Source: Alphaproteobacteria bacterium (lineage in GTDB: Bacteria > Pseudomonadota > Alphaproteobacteria > Caulobacterales > Caulobacteraceae). Taken from it: DNA of 10,591 nt. Positions 1 through 7,365 of this stretch are shown here, piece by piece. The notes beneath the pieces were generated by a model. That model was not told the origin of the DNA. It saw only the letters and a program-made list of their open reading frames with translations, and searched no databases. Location of the stretch: the NCBI GenBank assembly GCA_028869395.1, contig JAGWSE010000216.1, positions 1-10,591 of the forward strand, in the 5' to 3' direction. Position numbers and translations under genes: made by a program. Every line of letters begins with the position of its first letter. Within the stretch, counting starts at the first letter, position 1.

Positions 1-584
1 AGCCGGGTGATTTCCGGCGGCATGGTTGCCGAAAAGAACAGCGTCTGCTTCTTGGGCGGGGTCAGCTTGAAGATGCGCTCGATGTCGGGGATGAAGCCCA
101 TGTCGAGCATGCGGTCGGCTTCGTCGACCACCATGATCTGCACCCCGGTGAGCAGCAGCTTGCCGCGCTCGACGTGGTCCAGCAGGCGCCCGGGCGTGGC
201 GATCAGCACGTCGACGCCCCGGTCCAGCTTCTTTTCCTGGTCGCCGAAGGACACGCCGCCGATGAGCAGCGCCCAACTCAGCTTGGCGTTCTTGGCGTAG
301 CGTTCGAACGCGGCGGCGACCTGGTCGGCCAGCTCCCGGGTCGGTTCGATCACCAGCGAGCGCGGCATGCGCGCCTTGGCGCGGCCGGCCGAGAGCCGGT
401 CGATCATCGGCAAGGTGAAGGCCGCGGTCTTGCCGGTGCCGGTCTGGGCGATGCCCAGAACATCGCGGCCGGACAGGGCCACCGGTATCGCCTGCGCCTG
501 GATCGGCGTGGCGGTGTGGTAGCCGGTGTCGGCGACGGCCTGGAGGGTTTCGGGGCTCAGCCCCAGTTCGGAGAATTCGGTCAT
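1..584 (-). CDS. DEAD-box ATP-dependent RNA helicase, N-terminal part (gene continues past the left edge)
   Basis: This is an ATP-driven RNA-unwinding enzyme of the RhlE/RhlB group, which acts in RNA decay, ribosome assembly or cold adaptation. The 194 visible residues hold most of the first RecA-like domain: the Q motif around residues 21-34 (GYHTATPIQAQAIP), Walker A motif I AQTGTGKT at 46-53, motif Ia PTRELA at 81-86, GG at 109-110, TPGR at 130-133, the DEAD box at 154-157 and SAT (motif III) at 185-187. The second RecA domain and tail lie outside the window, so RhlE and RhlB cannot be told apart. The start is the first in-frame ATG and begins the protein right before the FSELGLS entry typical of the family. 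No Shine-Dalgarno sequence precedes it. It lies 161 bases downstream of parE on the same strand. The family call is firm; the subfamily is not. Confidence 0.95.
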   Translation of the reverse strand, partial: MTEFSELGLSPETLQAVADTGYHTATPIQAQAIPVALSGRDVLGIAQTGTGKTAAFTLPMIDRLSAGRAKARMPRSLVIEPTRELADQVAAAFERYAKNAKLSWALLIGGVSFGDQEKKLDRGVDVLIATPGRLLDHVERGKLLLTGVQIMVVDEADRMLDMGFIPDIERIFKLTPPKKQTLFFSATMPPEITR

Positions 585-661
585 GTCATGAATAAAGGAG
601 AGCTGAAACAGGGCGGCGCCGAAAAACGCGGCCTCATTCCCGGCTCTGGCGCGCGGAACAT
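581..661 (-). other. Possible 26-codon leader ORF overlapping the helicase start
   Basis: In the 161 bases between parE and the helicase, a minus-strand reading frame starts with ATG at 661 (second in-frame ATG at 637) and ends with TGA at 583-581. That stop overlaps the helicase ATG in an ATGA arrangement, the geometry used for translational coupling. The helicase itself has no Shine-Dalgarno sequence, which would suit coupling. Against this, the leader ORF also lacks a good ribosome site, and its 26 residues resemble nothing I know. It may be chance. Confidence 0.2.
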
Positions 662-715
662 AGGAAACCCGGCTGCAAAGTCAATGAAAGCCTTGAAGCG
701 TAAAGATTTTGATCG

Positions 716-733
716 GCGCGTGCTGCGACGCGC
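716..733 (-). terminator. Weak hairpin just downstream of parE
   Basis: A perfect 6-bp stem (GCGCGT at 716-721, ACGCGC at 728-733) with a 6-base loop begins 13 bases after the parE stop. In the parE transcript it is followed by only a scattered A/U stretch (AAAATCTTTA), not a real U-tract. It could be a weak or Rho-assisted terminator, or allow read-through into the helicase gene. Apart from this hairpin and the possible leader ORF, I see nothing else in 585-745. Confidence 0.3.
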
Positions 734-745
734 GCTCTGACAGCA

Positions 746-2812
746 TCATACATCCAGGCCATCCACCGCAAATGCCGCGTTTTCCTGGATGAAGCGGAAG
801 CGGTGTTCGGGCTTGCGGCCCATCAGGGTTTCGACCAGTTCCTCCACCGCCTCCTCGGCGCGCGGCAGCGTCACCCGGGCCAGGGTCCGCTTGGCCGGGT
901 CCATGGTGGTGTCCTTCAGCTGGGCCGGCATCATCTCGCCCAGGCCCTTGAAGCGGCCGATCTCCACCTTCTTGCCCTTGAACTCGGTGGCCAGCAGCTC
1001 GTCCTTGTGCGCCTCGTCGCGGGCGTAGACGGTCTTGCCGCCGGCGCTGAGGCGGAAGAGGGGGGCCAGCGCCAGGTAGAGGCGCCCGGAGCGGATCATT
1101 TCCGGCATGGTGCGGTAGAAGAAGGTGATCAGCAGGCAGGCGATGTGCGCGCCGTCCTCGTCGGCGTCGGTCATGATCACGATGCGCTCGTAGCGCAGGT
1201 CCTCTTCCTTGAACTTCTTGCCGCCCAGGACGCCCAGGGCCAGCATGAGGTCGGACAGCTCCTTGTTGGCGCCGGCCTTGTCGCCGCTGGCCGAGGCGAC
1301 GTTCAGGATCTTTCCGCGCAGGGGCAATATGGCCTGGGTGCGACGGTCGCGGGCCTGCTTGGCAGAGCCGCCGGCCGAATCGCCTTCGACCAGGAACAGT
1401 TCGGTGCCGTCCATGCCCTGGCCGGAGCAGTCGGCCAGCTTGCCCGGCAGGCGCAGCTTGCGGGTGGCCGACGCGCGGGCGACTTCCTTCTCCTTGCGCC
1501 GCTTCAGCCGCTCCTCGGCGCGCTCGATGACGAACTGCAGGAGGGCGGTCGCGGCCTTGGGCGAATTGGCCAGCCAGTGGTCGAAGGGGTCGCGCAGGGC
1601 GGCCTCGACCAGGCGCTGGGCCTCCGATGATGAGAGCTTCTCCTTGGTCTGGCCCTGGAATTCCGGGTCGCGGATGAAGACGCTCACCAGGCAGCCCGCC
1701 TGGGCCACCACGTCGTCGGCCGTTATCAGGCCGCCGCGCTTCTCGCCGGTGAGATCGGCGTACTGCTTGAGCCCCCGCGTGAGCGCGGCGCGCAGGCCCG
1801 CCTCGTGCGTGCCGCCCTCCGGCGTGGGAATGGTGTTGCAGTAGGACTGCATGAAGCCGTCGGCCTCGCCGAAACCGGCGGGCGTCCAGGTGACGGCCCA
1901 CTCGACCTTGCCCGTTTCCCCCGCGCGCTCGAAGCGGCCGGCGAACGGCTCCGGCGTCACGGTCTCCACGTCCTTGACGCGCTCGGCCAGGAAGTCGGCC
2001 AGGCCGTTCGGGAAGCGGAAGGTCGCCTCGGCCGGCGTCTGGTCGTGGATGCGGGACGGATCGCATCGCCAGCGGATTTCGACGCCCCCGAACAGGTAGG
2101 CCTTGGCCCGCGCCATGCGGTAGAGGCGGGCGGGCTTGAAGGCGACGTTCTCGCCGAAGATCACCGGGTCGGGCGTGAAGGTGATCGCGGTCCCGTGCTT
2201 GCGGGTGGGCGCGATCTGCTGGATCGGGCCGAGCGCCTTGCCGCGGGTGAAGGCCTGGCGCCATTCGAACCCGTCCTTCCAGGCGGTCACTTCGACGCGC
2301 TCGGAGAGGGCGTTGACCACCGAGACGCCCACGCCGTGCAGGCCGCCGGAGGTCTCGTACGCCTTGCCGGAGAACTTCCCGCCCGAGTGCAGGACGGTCA
2401 TGATCACTTCCAGCGCCGACTTACCCGGATGCTTGGGGTGCGGGTCGACAGGGATGCCGCGGCCGTCGTCCTTGACGGTGAGGGCGCCGTCGGCGTCGAG
2501 CGACACGTCGATGACCTTGGCGTGGCCGCCCACCGCTTCGTCCATGGCGTTGTCGAGCACCTCGGCGAACAGGTGGTGCAGGGCGCGCTCGTCGGTGCCG
2601 CCGATGTACATGCCCGGACGCTTGCGGACCGGCTCCAGGCCCTCTAGCACCTCGATGTCCTTGGCCGAATAGCCTGAGGACGACTTGCCGGTGACCACGA
2701 CAGGATCGGCGCGCGGCTCGTGACTCTCGGCCAGCGGGGCGGCGGGCGGCGGATTGAGCGCGTCGTCACCGAAGAGGTCGGGCAGGGACTGTGCGGCGGA
2801 CTTGGGGGGCAT
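746..2812 (-). CDS. parE: DNA topoisomerase IV subunit B (ParE)
   Basis: ParE is the ATPase subunit of topoisomerase IV, which with ParC separates linked daughter chromosomes and relaxes supercoils. The 688 residues show a GHKL ATPase domain with ExxDN at 84-88 (E84 the likely catalytic base), DDGRGIP at 115-121 and GGLHGVG at 156-162. A transducer domain follows, with its QTK motif at 388-390. The TOPRIM domain has LVEGDSAGG at 474-482 (metal-binding E476), PLRGKILN at 497-504, and the acidic set D549/D551/D553 in TDADEDG. GLGEM at 623-627 lies in the C-terminal part. Length (about 690, not about 800) and the wording of the PLRGKILNV region fit ParE rather than GyrB. About 48 residues of low-complexity, Pro/Ala-rich tail precede the YSAKDIEVLEG core; no other ATG occurs before M68, so the annotated start is the only ATG option. 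The Shine-Dalgarno signal is poor. Paired GANTC sites lie just upstream. Confidence 0.96.
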   Translation of the reverse strand: MPPKSAAQSLPDLFGDDALNPPPAAPLAESHEPRADPVVVTGKSSSGYSAKDIEVLEGLEPVRKRPGMYIGGTDERALHHLFAEVLDNAMDEAVGGHAKVIDVSLDADGALTVKDDGRGIPVDPHPKHPGKSALEVIMTVLHSGGKFSGKAYETSGGLHGVGVSVVNALSERVEVTAWKDGFEWRQAFTRGKALGPIQQIAPTRKHGTAITFTPDPVIFGENVAFKPARLYRMARAKAYLFGGVEIRWRCDPSRIHDQTPAEATFRFPNGLADFLAERVKDVETVTPEPFAGRFERAGETGKVEWAVTWTPAGFGEADGFMQSYCNTIPTPEGGTHEAGLRAALTRGLKQYADLTGEKRGGLITADDVVAQAGCLVSVFIRDPEFQGQTKEKLSSSEAQRLVEAALRDPFDHWLANSPKAATALLQFVIERAEERLKRRKEKEVARASATRKLRLPGKLADCSGQGMDGTELFLVEGDSAGGSAKQARDRRTQAILPLRGKILNVASASGDKAGANKELSDLMLALGVLGGKKFKEEDLRYERIVIMTDADEDGAHIACLLITFFYRTMPEMIRSGRLYLALAPLFRLSAGGKTVYARDEAHKDELLATEFKGKKVEIGRFKGLGEMMPAQLKDTTMDPAKRTLARVTLPRAEEAVEELVETLMGRKPEHRFRFIQENAAFAVDGLDV

Positions 2813-2838
2813 GGGGCCTGGGAAGCTTCGAGGACCGG

Positions 2839-2854
2839 GAATCTGCGTCGATTC
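2839..2854. promoter_or_regulatory. Paired GANTC methylation sites in the parE upstream region
   Basis: GAATC (2839-2843) and GATTC (2850-2854) lie 27-42 bases upstream of the parE start, separated by 6 bases. GANTC is the target of the cell-cycle methyltransferase CcrM in Caulobacter and relatives, and GcrA activates promoters that carry methylated GANTC. Read on the minus strand, the start-distal site overlaps TAGAAT (2856-2851), which could serve as a -10 element; no good -35 is seen. Elsewhere in the window GANTC is scattered singly. Function here is inferred. Confidence 0.4.
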
Positions 2855-3014
2855 TAGGAGGGGTATCTAATCGCCCTCGGTCGCGTGGCAATGCGGCCTG
2901 GCGTCTGACGCGGACGTTAACCGTCATCCTCTTGTCACGACTGAAATTTAAGGCAAGCTTAGCCGTGACGACGCTGCGTAGGCCCGTGTCAGGCCTGCAA
3001 AGAACGGCGCGTAT

Positions 3015-3020
3015 GGAGGG
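3015..3020 (+). promoter_or_regulatory. Shine-Dalgarno sequence fixing the small gene's start
   Basis: GGAGGG sits 7 bases before the ATG at 3028. This supports that start over the in-frame ATG at 3013, which would place the ribosome site inside the coding region, and over a far upstream start that would overlap parE. Confidence 0.7.
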
Positions 3021-3027
3021 ACGAAGG

Positions 3028-3237
3028 ATGACGGACACCCCCGTTCGCAGGGGCGGCCTGCCCGCGGAGATCATCACCATCGGCGGTGCGGCCGCGGCGA
3101 TCGCCTTCGTGGTGGCCGCTGGCGCGGGCCTGTCTTCGGTGCTTCCCGATCCCTCGCCATGGTTCACGGCGGCGGCCTATCTCGCCCCCGCCGGCTTGGC
3201 GTTCGCCGCCTACTGGTGGATCGCCCAGAAGGTCTGA
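3028..3237 (+). CDS. Small two-span membrane protein, unknown function
   Basis: I do not recognise this 69-residue protein. After a short charged N-terminus (MTDTPVRRGG) there are two hydrophobic segments, roughly residues 12-35 (rich in Ala, Ile, Val) and 46-64 (ending in AAYWWIA), joined by a Pro/Ser/Asp turn (VLPDPSPW). The chain ends in QKV. The shape is that of a helical hairpin in the inner membrane with both ends probably in the cytoplasm, since Arg and Lys lie at the two ends. There is no signal-peptide cleavage site that I can see. A strong ribosome site and a hairpin at its end make it a credible real gene. It is divergent from parE and convergent with the M61 peptidase gene, so it seems to be transcribed alone. 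Its function cannot be read from the sequence. Confidence 0.75.
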   Translation: MTDTPVRRGGLPAEIITIGGAAAAIAFVVAAGAGLSSVLPDPSPWFTAAAYLAPAGLAFAAYWWIAQKV

Positions 3238-3265
3238 CCGGCCGCCCGGAAGGCGGCCGGCAGAC
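3232..3265. terminator. Shared hairpin between convergent genes
   Basis: A perfect 9-bp GC stem (3238-3246 with 3252-3260, loop CGGAA) extends, past a bulged A at 3237, by five further pairs (GTCTG 3232-3236 with CAGAC 3261-3265). It lies between the small plus-strand gene, whose TGA stop is inside the left arm, and the minus-strand M61 peptidase gene ending at 3278. There is no T-tract on either side, so it may work as a bidirectional U-less terminator or protect both 3' ends. Confidence 0.55.
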
Positions 3266-3277
3266 GAGGACCCGCGC

Positions 3278-5197
3278 CTATTTCGGCGAGTAGAGCGCCG
3301 AAAGACGGTCGGGCGTCCCGGGGATGCGTTCGAGGCGCGGGTAGCGAAGCCCGCCGCGATAATCGATCGCCACCGTGCGGTAGTGATCTCCCGTCTTCAC
3401 GATCAGGTCGATCGGCTGGCCGCCCTTGGCGTCGGTGATCGCCTGCTTCAGGCGATCCGCATCGTAGGTGATGCCGTTCACCGACATGACCTTGCCGCCC
3501 AGGGTGAGCCCCGCCTTGAAGGCCGGGCCGTTCCACGCCACCGAGATGATGCCGCCGTCCTTGTCGAGCATGAGGCCCAGCGAATAGGAGAGATCGGTGA
3601 TCTTCCGCTGGACTTCGGCCGACTTGAAATACTCGGTCGGCGTGTCGGTGTAGACGAGCTTCCAGCCGCCGCGGGCCAGCCCGTCCAGCGGCGCCTTGGG
3701 CGCCAGGTCGTAGATCCGCGTCTTGAGGAACCCGGCCCAGTCGTAGGGCATGACCTCGTTCAGCGCCCGGACGATGTCGTCGAAGGTATAGGTGTGGGTG
3801 ACCCAGCTGCCGTCGTCGACGCCGAAGAACAGCCTGGCGAAGTCGTCGAGCGACTTCTTCCCGCCAGTCTTCTCGCGGATCAGGGTGTCGGCGTCGAGCC
3901 AGATCAGCTGGCCTTCGGAGTAGTAGTCCTCGCTGCGCTGCCAGTTCCGCCACGGGATCGGTCGCCGCTCGGCGACGATCGGGTCGTTGGTGGTGTCCTC
4001 GAGCGGCCGCCACAGCCGGCCGGACTGGTTGTCGTAAATGGCCGCGGTCGCGGCCAGCGCGTCTAGCCCTTCCTGCTTCGTGAGCAGGCCCGAGCGGGCG
4101 GCCAGCACATAGCCCCAGAACTGCGTCTGGCCCTCGTAGACCCAGAGCAGGCTGTCGCGCATGGGCACGTTGAAGTTGGGCGTCCACAGGTCGGCCGGCC
4201 GGCGGAACTTGCCGTTCCAGGAGTGGGTGTACTCGTGCGCCAGGAGGTCGCGCGCGGCGGGCGTCTTCGCCCAATCCCTGAAGTAACCCGGGATCGTGCC
4301 GTCCTCGCTGGAGCGGTGATGCTCCAGGCCGATGCCGCCCATCCGGTCCGAGAGCGCCAGCAGGAAGTCGTAGTGGTTGTAATGGTGTGAGCCGTAGAGC
4401 TTATAGGCCTGCTGAACGAGGTTCTTGTGGGCCTGGATCTCGGCGGGGGTGGCGTCCAGCAGTTCGGGGCTGTCGGCGACGATGTCGAGATGCACTGGCG
4501 CGGGGCCGGGCGCGTCGAGGTCGATCCGCCGGAAATAGCGGCCCGCGAACATCGGCGAGTCCACCAGGGTCGCGAAATTCACGGGCTTGAACCGCGTGAC
4601 GTCGCCCTCGGCGGCGGCGGACTCCAGCGCCGTGCCGAACTTCCAGCCTGCCGGCAGGCGCACGCTGGGATCCACCATGATGCGCCGCGCGTAATAGCCG
4701 GCCGGGTAGAGCGCGACCGCATTCCACTGCAGGTTCAGCATTTCCGGCGTCATCACGATCCGGCCCTGGTTGCGGGCGGTCGGCGAGAGGTACTGGAAGT
4801 CGAGGTCCAGCGCGGTCGCCCCGGCCGGCACGTCGATGTGGAAGGCCCACACGTTCACCGGATCGCGGACCCAGGGAATTTCCTTGCCGTTCGCGCGGAC
4901 CACGAGGCCGGCGAACTTGTCGAGCGGACCGCTCGGTGAGTGATTGCCCGGCAGCCATTCCGGATAGAGCAGGGTGACGGGGCCGGCGGGGACCGGGACC
5001 ACCTCATGCACGCGGAAGATCCCGTGCTCGGTGTCGGTGGCGTCCACGTCCAGCCGGATCACGCCGGGGTAGGCCACGTCCTGCGGCGCGGCGACCTTGG
5101 GCGGCATCGGGGCGGGCTCGGGGCCCGGCGAGGGCTGGGCGAGGGCTGGGCCGGAGAGCGTGGCCGCGGCCACGAACGCGAACATGAGCTGCTTCAT
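3278..5197 (-). CDS. Exported M61-family metallopeptidase (glycyl aminopeptidase type) with PDZ domain
   Basis: This is a zinc aminopeptidase of MEROPS family M61, whose characterised members release N-terminal Gly or Ala. It probably acts in the periplasm. The 639-residue product starts with a signal peptide (MKQLMFAF, then AAATLSGPALA-Q, cleavage likely after residue 20) and a Pro-rich linker (22-38). The N-terminal beta domain is followed by GGIGLEHH at 287-294, the family's substrate-binding region. The zinc site HEYTHSWNGK is at 321-330 (H321, E322, H325) with the third ligand E355 in VYEGQTQ. A PDZ-like domain occupies about 535-612 (LGLML and GPAFKAGL segments). I chose the ATG at 5197 rather than the in-frame one at 5263. 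The longer form would bury the signal peptide behind 22 residues and would begin inside the glnA terminator; the chosen start has AAAAGG about 9 bases upstream. Its natural substrate is unknown. Confidence 0.92.
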   Translation of the reverse strand: MKQLMFAFVAAATLSGPALAQPSPGPEPAPMPPKVAAPQDVAYPGVIRLDVDATDTEHGIFRVHEVVPVPAGPVTLLYPEWLPGNHSPSGPLDKFAGLVVRANGKEIPWVRDPVNVWAFHIDVPAGATALDLDFQYLSPTARNQGRIVMTPEMLNLQWNAVALYPAGYYARRIMVDPSVRLPAGWKFGTALESAAAEGDVTRFKPVNFATLVDSPMFAGRYFRRIDLDAPGPAPVHLDIVADSPELLDATPAEIQAHKNLVQQAYKLYGSHHYNHYDFLLALSDRMGGIGLEHHRSSEDGTIPGYFRDWAKTPAARDLLAHEYTHSWNGKFRRPADLWTPNFNVPMRDSLLWVYEGQTQFWGYVLAARSGLLTKQEGLDALAATAAIYDNQSGRLWRPLEDTTNDPIVAERRPIPWRNWQRSEDYYSEGQLIWLDADTLIREKTGGKKSLDDFARLFFGVDDGSWVTHTYTFDDIVRALNEVMPYDWAGFLKTRIYDLAPKAPLDGLARGGWKLVYTDTPTEYFKSAEVQRKITDLSYSLGLMLDKDGGIISVAWNGPAFKAGLTLGGKVMSVNGITYDADRLKQAITDAKGGQPIDLIVKTGDHYRTVAIDYRGGLRYPRLERIPGTPDRLSALYSPK

Positions 5198-5263
5198 GGC
5201 CACGCCTTTTGGAGCGTTTGGCCAGATTCCACAACCACCTCGTGTGGCGAGGGATCGACGCAT
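5198..5263 (-). promoter_or_regulatory. Short upstream region of the M61 peptidase gene
   Basis: This stretch between the glnA terminator and the peptidase start presumably holds its promoter. Seen here are an AAAAGG ribosome-site candidate, one GANTC site at 5225-5229, and a small hairpin (CCTCG 5238-5242 with CGAGG 5248-5252). I cannot name a convincing -35/-10 pair. Confidence 0.25.
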
Positions 5264-5264
5264 G

Positions 5265-5296
5265 AAAAAGGGGCCGCGACGGTCGCCGCGGCCCTT
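5265..5296 (-). terminator. Intrinsic terminator of the glnB-glnA operon
   Basis: Read on the minus strand, an 8-bp GC-rich stem (5287-5294 with 5271-5278, extendable by two A-U pairs past a bulged G) is followed directly by CCTTTTT. This is a textbook Rho-independent terminator, starting about 25 bases after the glnA stop. It separates glnA from the downstream peptidase gene, which therefore probably has its own promoter. Confidence 0.85.
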
Positions 5297-5321
5297 CTGA
5301 AGTCGGATCAGAACTGTCCGG

Positions 5322-6731
<1,410 letters not shown>

Positions 6732-6776
6732 CGTGGTTAAGTCCCCTTGTGAGTTCTCGATGACTGGTTGGGCGGC

Positions 6777-7115
6777 CTAGACGGCGGTGGGACCCGTCTC
6801 GCCGGTGCGGATTCGCATGACGTCGAGGACGTCGGAGACGAAGATCTTGCCGTCCCCGATGCGCCCGGTGCGGGCGGCGCCGGCGATCGCCTCCAGCGCG
6901 CGGTCGAGCTGGTCGTCGGGAATGACCACCTCGATCTTGATCTTCGGCAGGAAGTCCACGACGTACTCGGCGCCGCGGTAGAGCTCGGTCTGGCCCTTCT
7001 GGCGGCCATACCCCTTGGCCTCGATGACGGTCATGCCCTGGACGCCGAGCTCCTGCAGGGCCTCCTTCACCTCGTCCAGCTTGAACGGCTTGATGACGGC
7101 TTCGATCTTCTTCAT
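6777..7115 (-). CDS. glnB: Nitrogen regulatory protein PII (GlnB)
   Basis: PII is a small trimeric sensor that binds ATP/ADP and 2-oxoglutarate and reports nitrogen state to GlnE, NtrB and other partners. The 112 residues are the family's standard length. They carry the T-loop (35-58) with the uridylylation target Tyr51 in LYRGAEYVVDF, the TGRIGDGKIFV nucleotide-binding block (83-93) and the closing RIRTGE (101-106). A longer reading frame extends upstream to 7280, but the MKKIEAVIKPFKL start at 7115 is the universal PII N-terminus. No clear Shine-Dalgarno sequence precedes it. It is followed by glnA after 45 bases, the common alphaproteobacterial glnBA operon. I prefer GlnB over GlnK because it is coupled to glnA and not to an amtB ammonium channel gene. 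Confidence 0.97.
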   Translation of the reverse strand: MKKIEAVIKPFKLDEVKEALQELGVQGMTVIEAKGYGRQKGQTELYRGAEYVVDFLPKIKIEVVIPDDQLDRALEAIAGAARTGRIGDGKIFVSDVLDVMRIRTGETGPTAV

Positions 7116-7142
7116 GGCCCGACTGACATGCGCCCGAAGCGA

Positions 7143-7156
7143 CGTCCCCAGGGACG
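7143..7156. promoter_or_regulatory. Palindrome in the glnB leader
   Basis: CGTCCC-CA-GGGACG is a 6-base inverted repeat with a 2-base centre, 28-41 bases upstream of the glnB ATG. The centre is too short for a good hairpin loop, so it looks more like a protein-binding site than a terminator. In GC-rich DNA such a repeat can arise by chance. Confidence 0.25.
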
Positions 7157-7350
7157 CCCCCGGCGTTCGCGGCGGACGGAGCACGCGCGGTGGGTCGGGC
7201 GCAACGGGCCGGCTGTGGTGCAAGGCGATCTGCGCCCGCAAAACCGGCAGGTGCCCAGGAAATAGGCAGGCGTCGCCCAAAAACCGCGCACAACGGGATT
7301 GGCCTTGTGGCGGCGCGACGGGCGCCTAGGATCGGGCCGGAAACCGGGGC

Positions 7351-7355
7351 GGAGG
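7351..7355 (+). promoter_or_regulatory. Shine-Dalgarno sequence deciding the GTG start at 7366
   Basis: GGAGG ends 10 bases before GTG at 7366 but 22 bases before the first in-frame ATG at 7378. The spacing favours the GTG start, giving four extra residues (VTSG read as MTSG). Confidence 0.6.
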
Positions 7356-7365
7356 CGGCCAGATC

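Larger units (their letters stand above)
2813..3027. promoter_or_regulatory. Divergent intergenic region between parE and the small membrane-protein gene
   Basis: This 215-base stretch must hold the promoters of both parE (leftward) and the small gene (rightward), if each has its own. Rightward candidates are TTGTCA at 2932-2937 as a -35 and the A/T-richer stretch AAGCTTAG near 2955-2962 as a loose -10. TTAACC at 2917-2922 matches a CtrA half-site (TTAACC), but no second half at the usual 7-base spacing is present. A short inverted repeat AGGCC/GGCCT lies at 2980-2984 and 2992-2996. None of these is strong by itself. Confidence 0.3.
7116..7365. promoter_or_regulatory. Divergent control region between glnBA and the thiolase-like operon
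   Basis: This 250-base stretch holds no gene I can support. Besides the palindrome at 7143-7156 it contains TGGTGCAA (7216-7223; TTGCACCA on the glnB strand), which matches one half of an NtrC binding site. No second half at the right spacing and no sigma-54 GG-N10-GC promoter with a proper TTGC element could be found on the glnB side. Rightward, TTGTGG (7305-7310) and TAGGAT (7326-7331) are a loose, short-spaced promoter candidate for the thiolase-like gene. Confidence 0.3.

Noticed and set aside
681..2264. 527-residue open frame inside parE, same strand, other frame
   Set aside because: Highly Arg/Gly/Pro-rich with no recognisable motif, while the overlapping parE frame has every family motif. 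It is a GC-driven shadow.
2917..2951. Full CtrA box from TTAACC (2917) and TTTAAG (2947)
   Set aside because: The two TTAA cores are 27 bases apart, not 7, so at best a half-site exists.
2791..3237. 148-residue version of the small plus-strand gene
   Set aside because: It would overlap the parE start and its promoter region. The strong GGAGGG lies 7 bases before the ATG at 3028, and the added residues look unlike protein.
5198..5263. Longer form of the M61 peptidase starting at 5263
   Set aside because: It would put 22 residues ahead of a good signal peptide and start within the glnA terminator.
6732..6776. Separate promoter or terminator between glnB and glnA
   Set aside because: Only 45 bases with a ribosome site and no hairpin or promoter-like pair; the two genes fit one operon.
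7230..7300. Sigma-54 promoter for glnB (GGGCAC ... TTTTGC around 7238-7256, minus strand)
   Set aside because: The GG and GC elements are 14 bases apart instead of the required 10.
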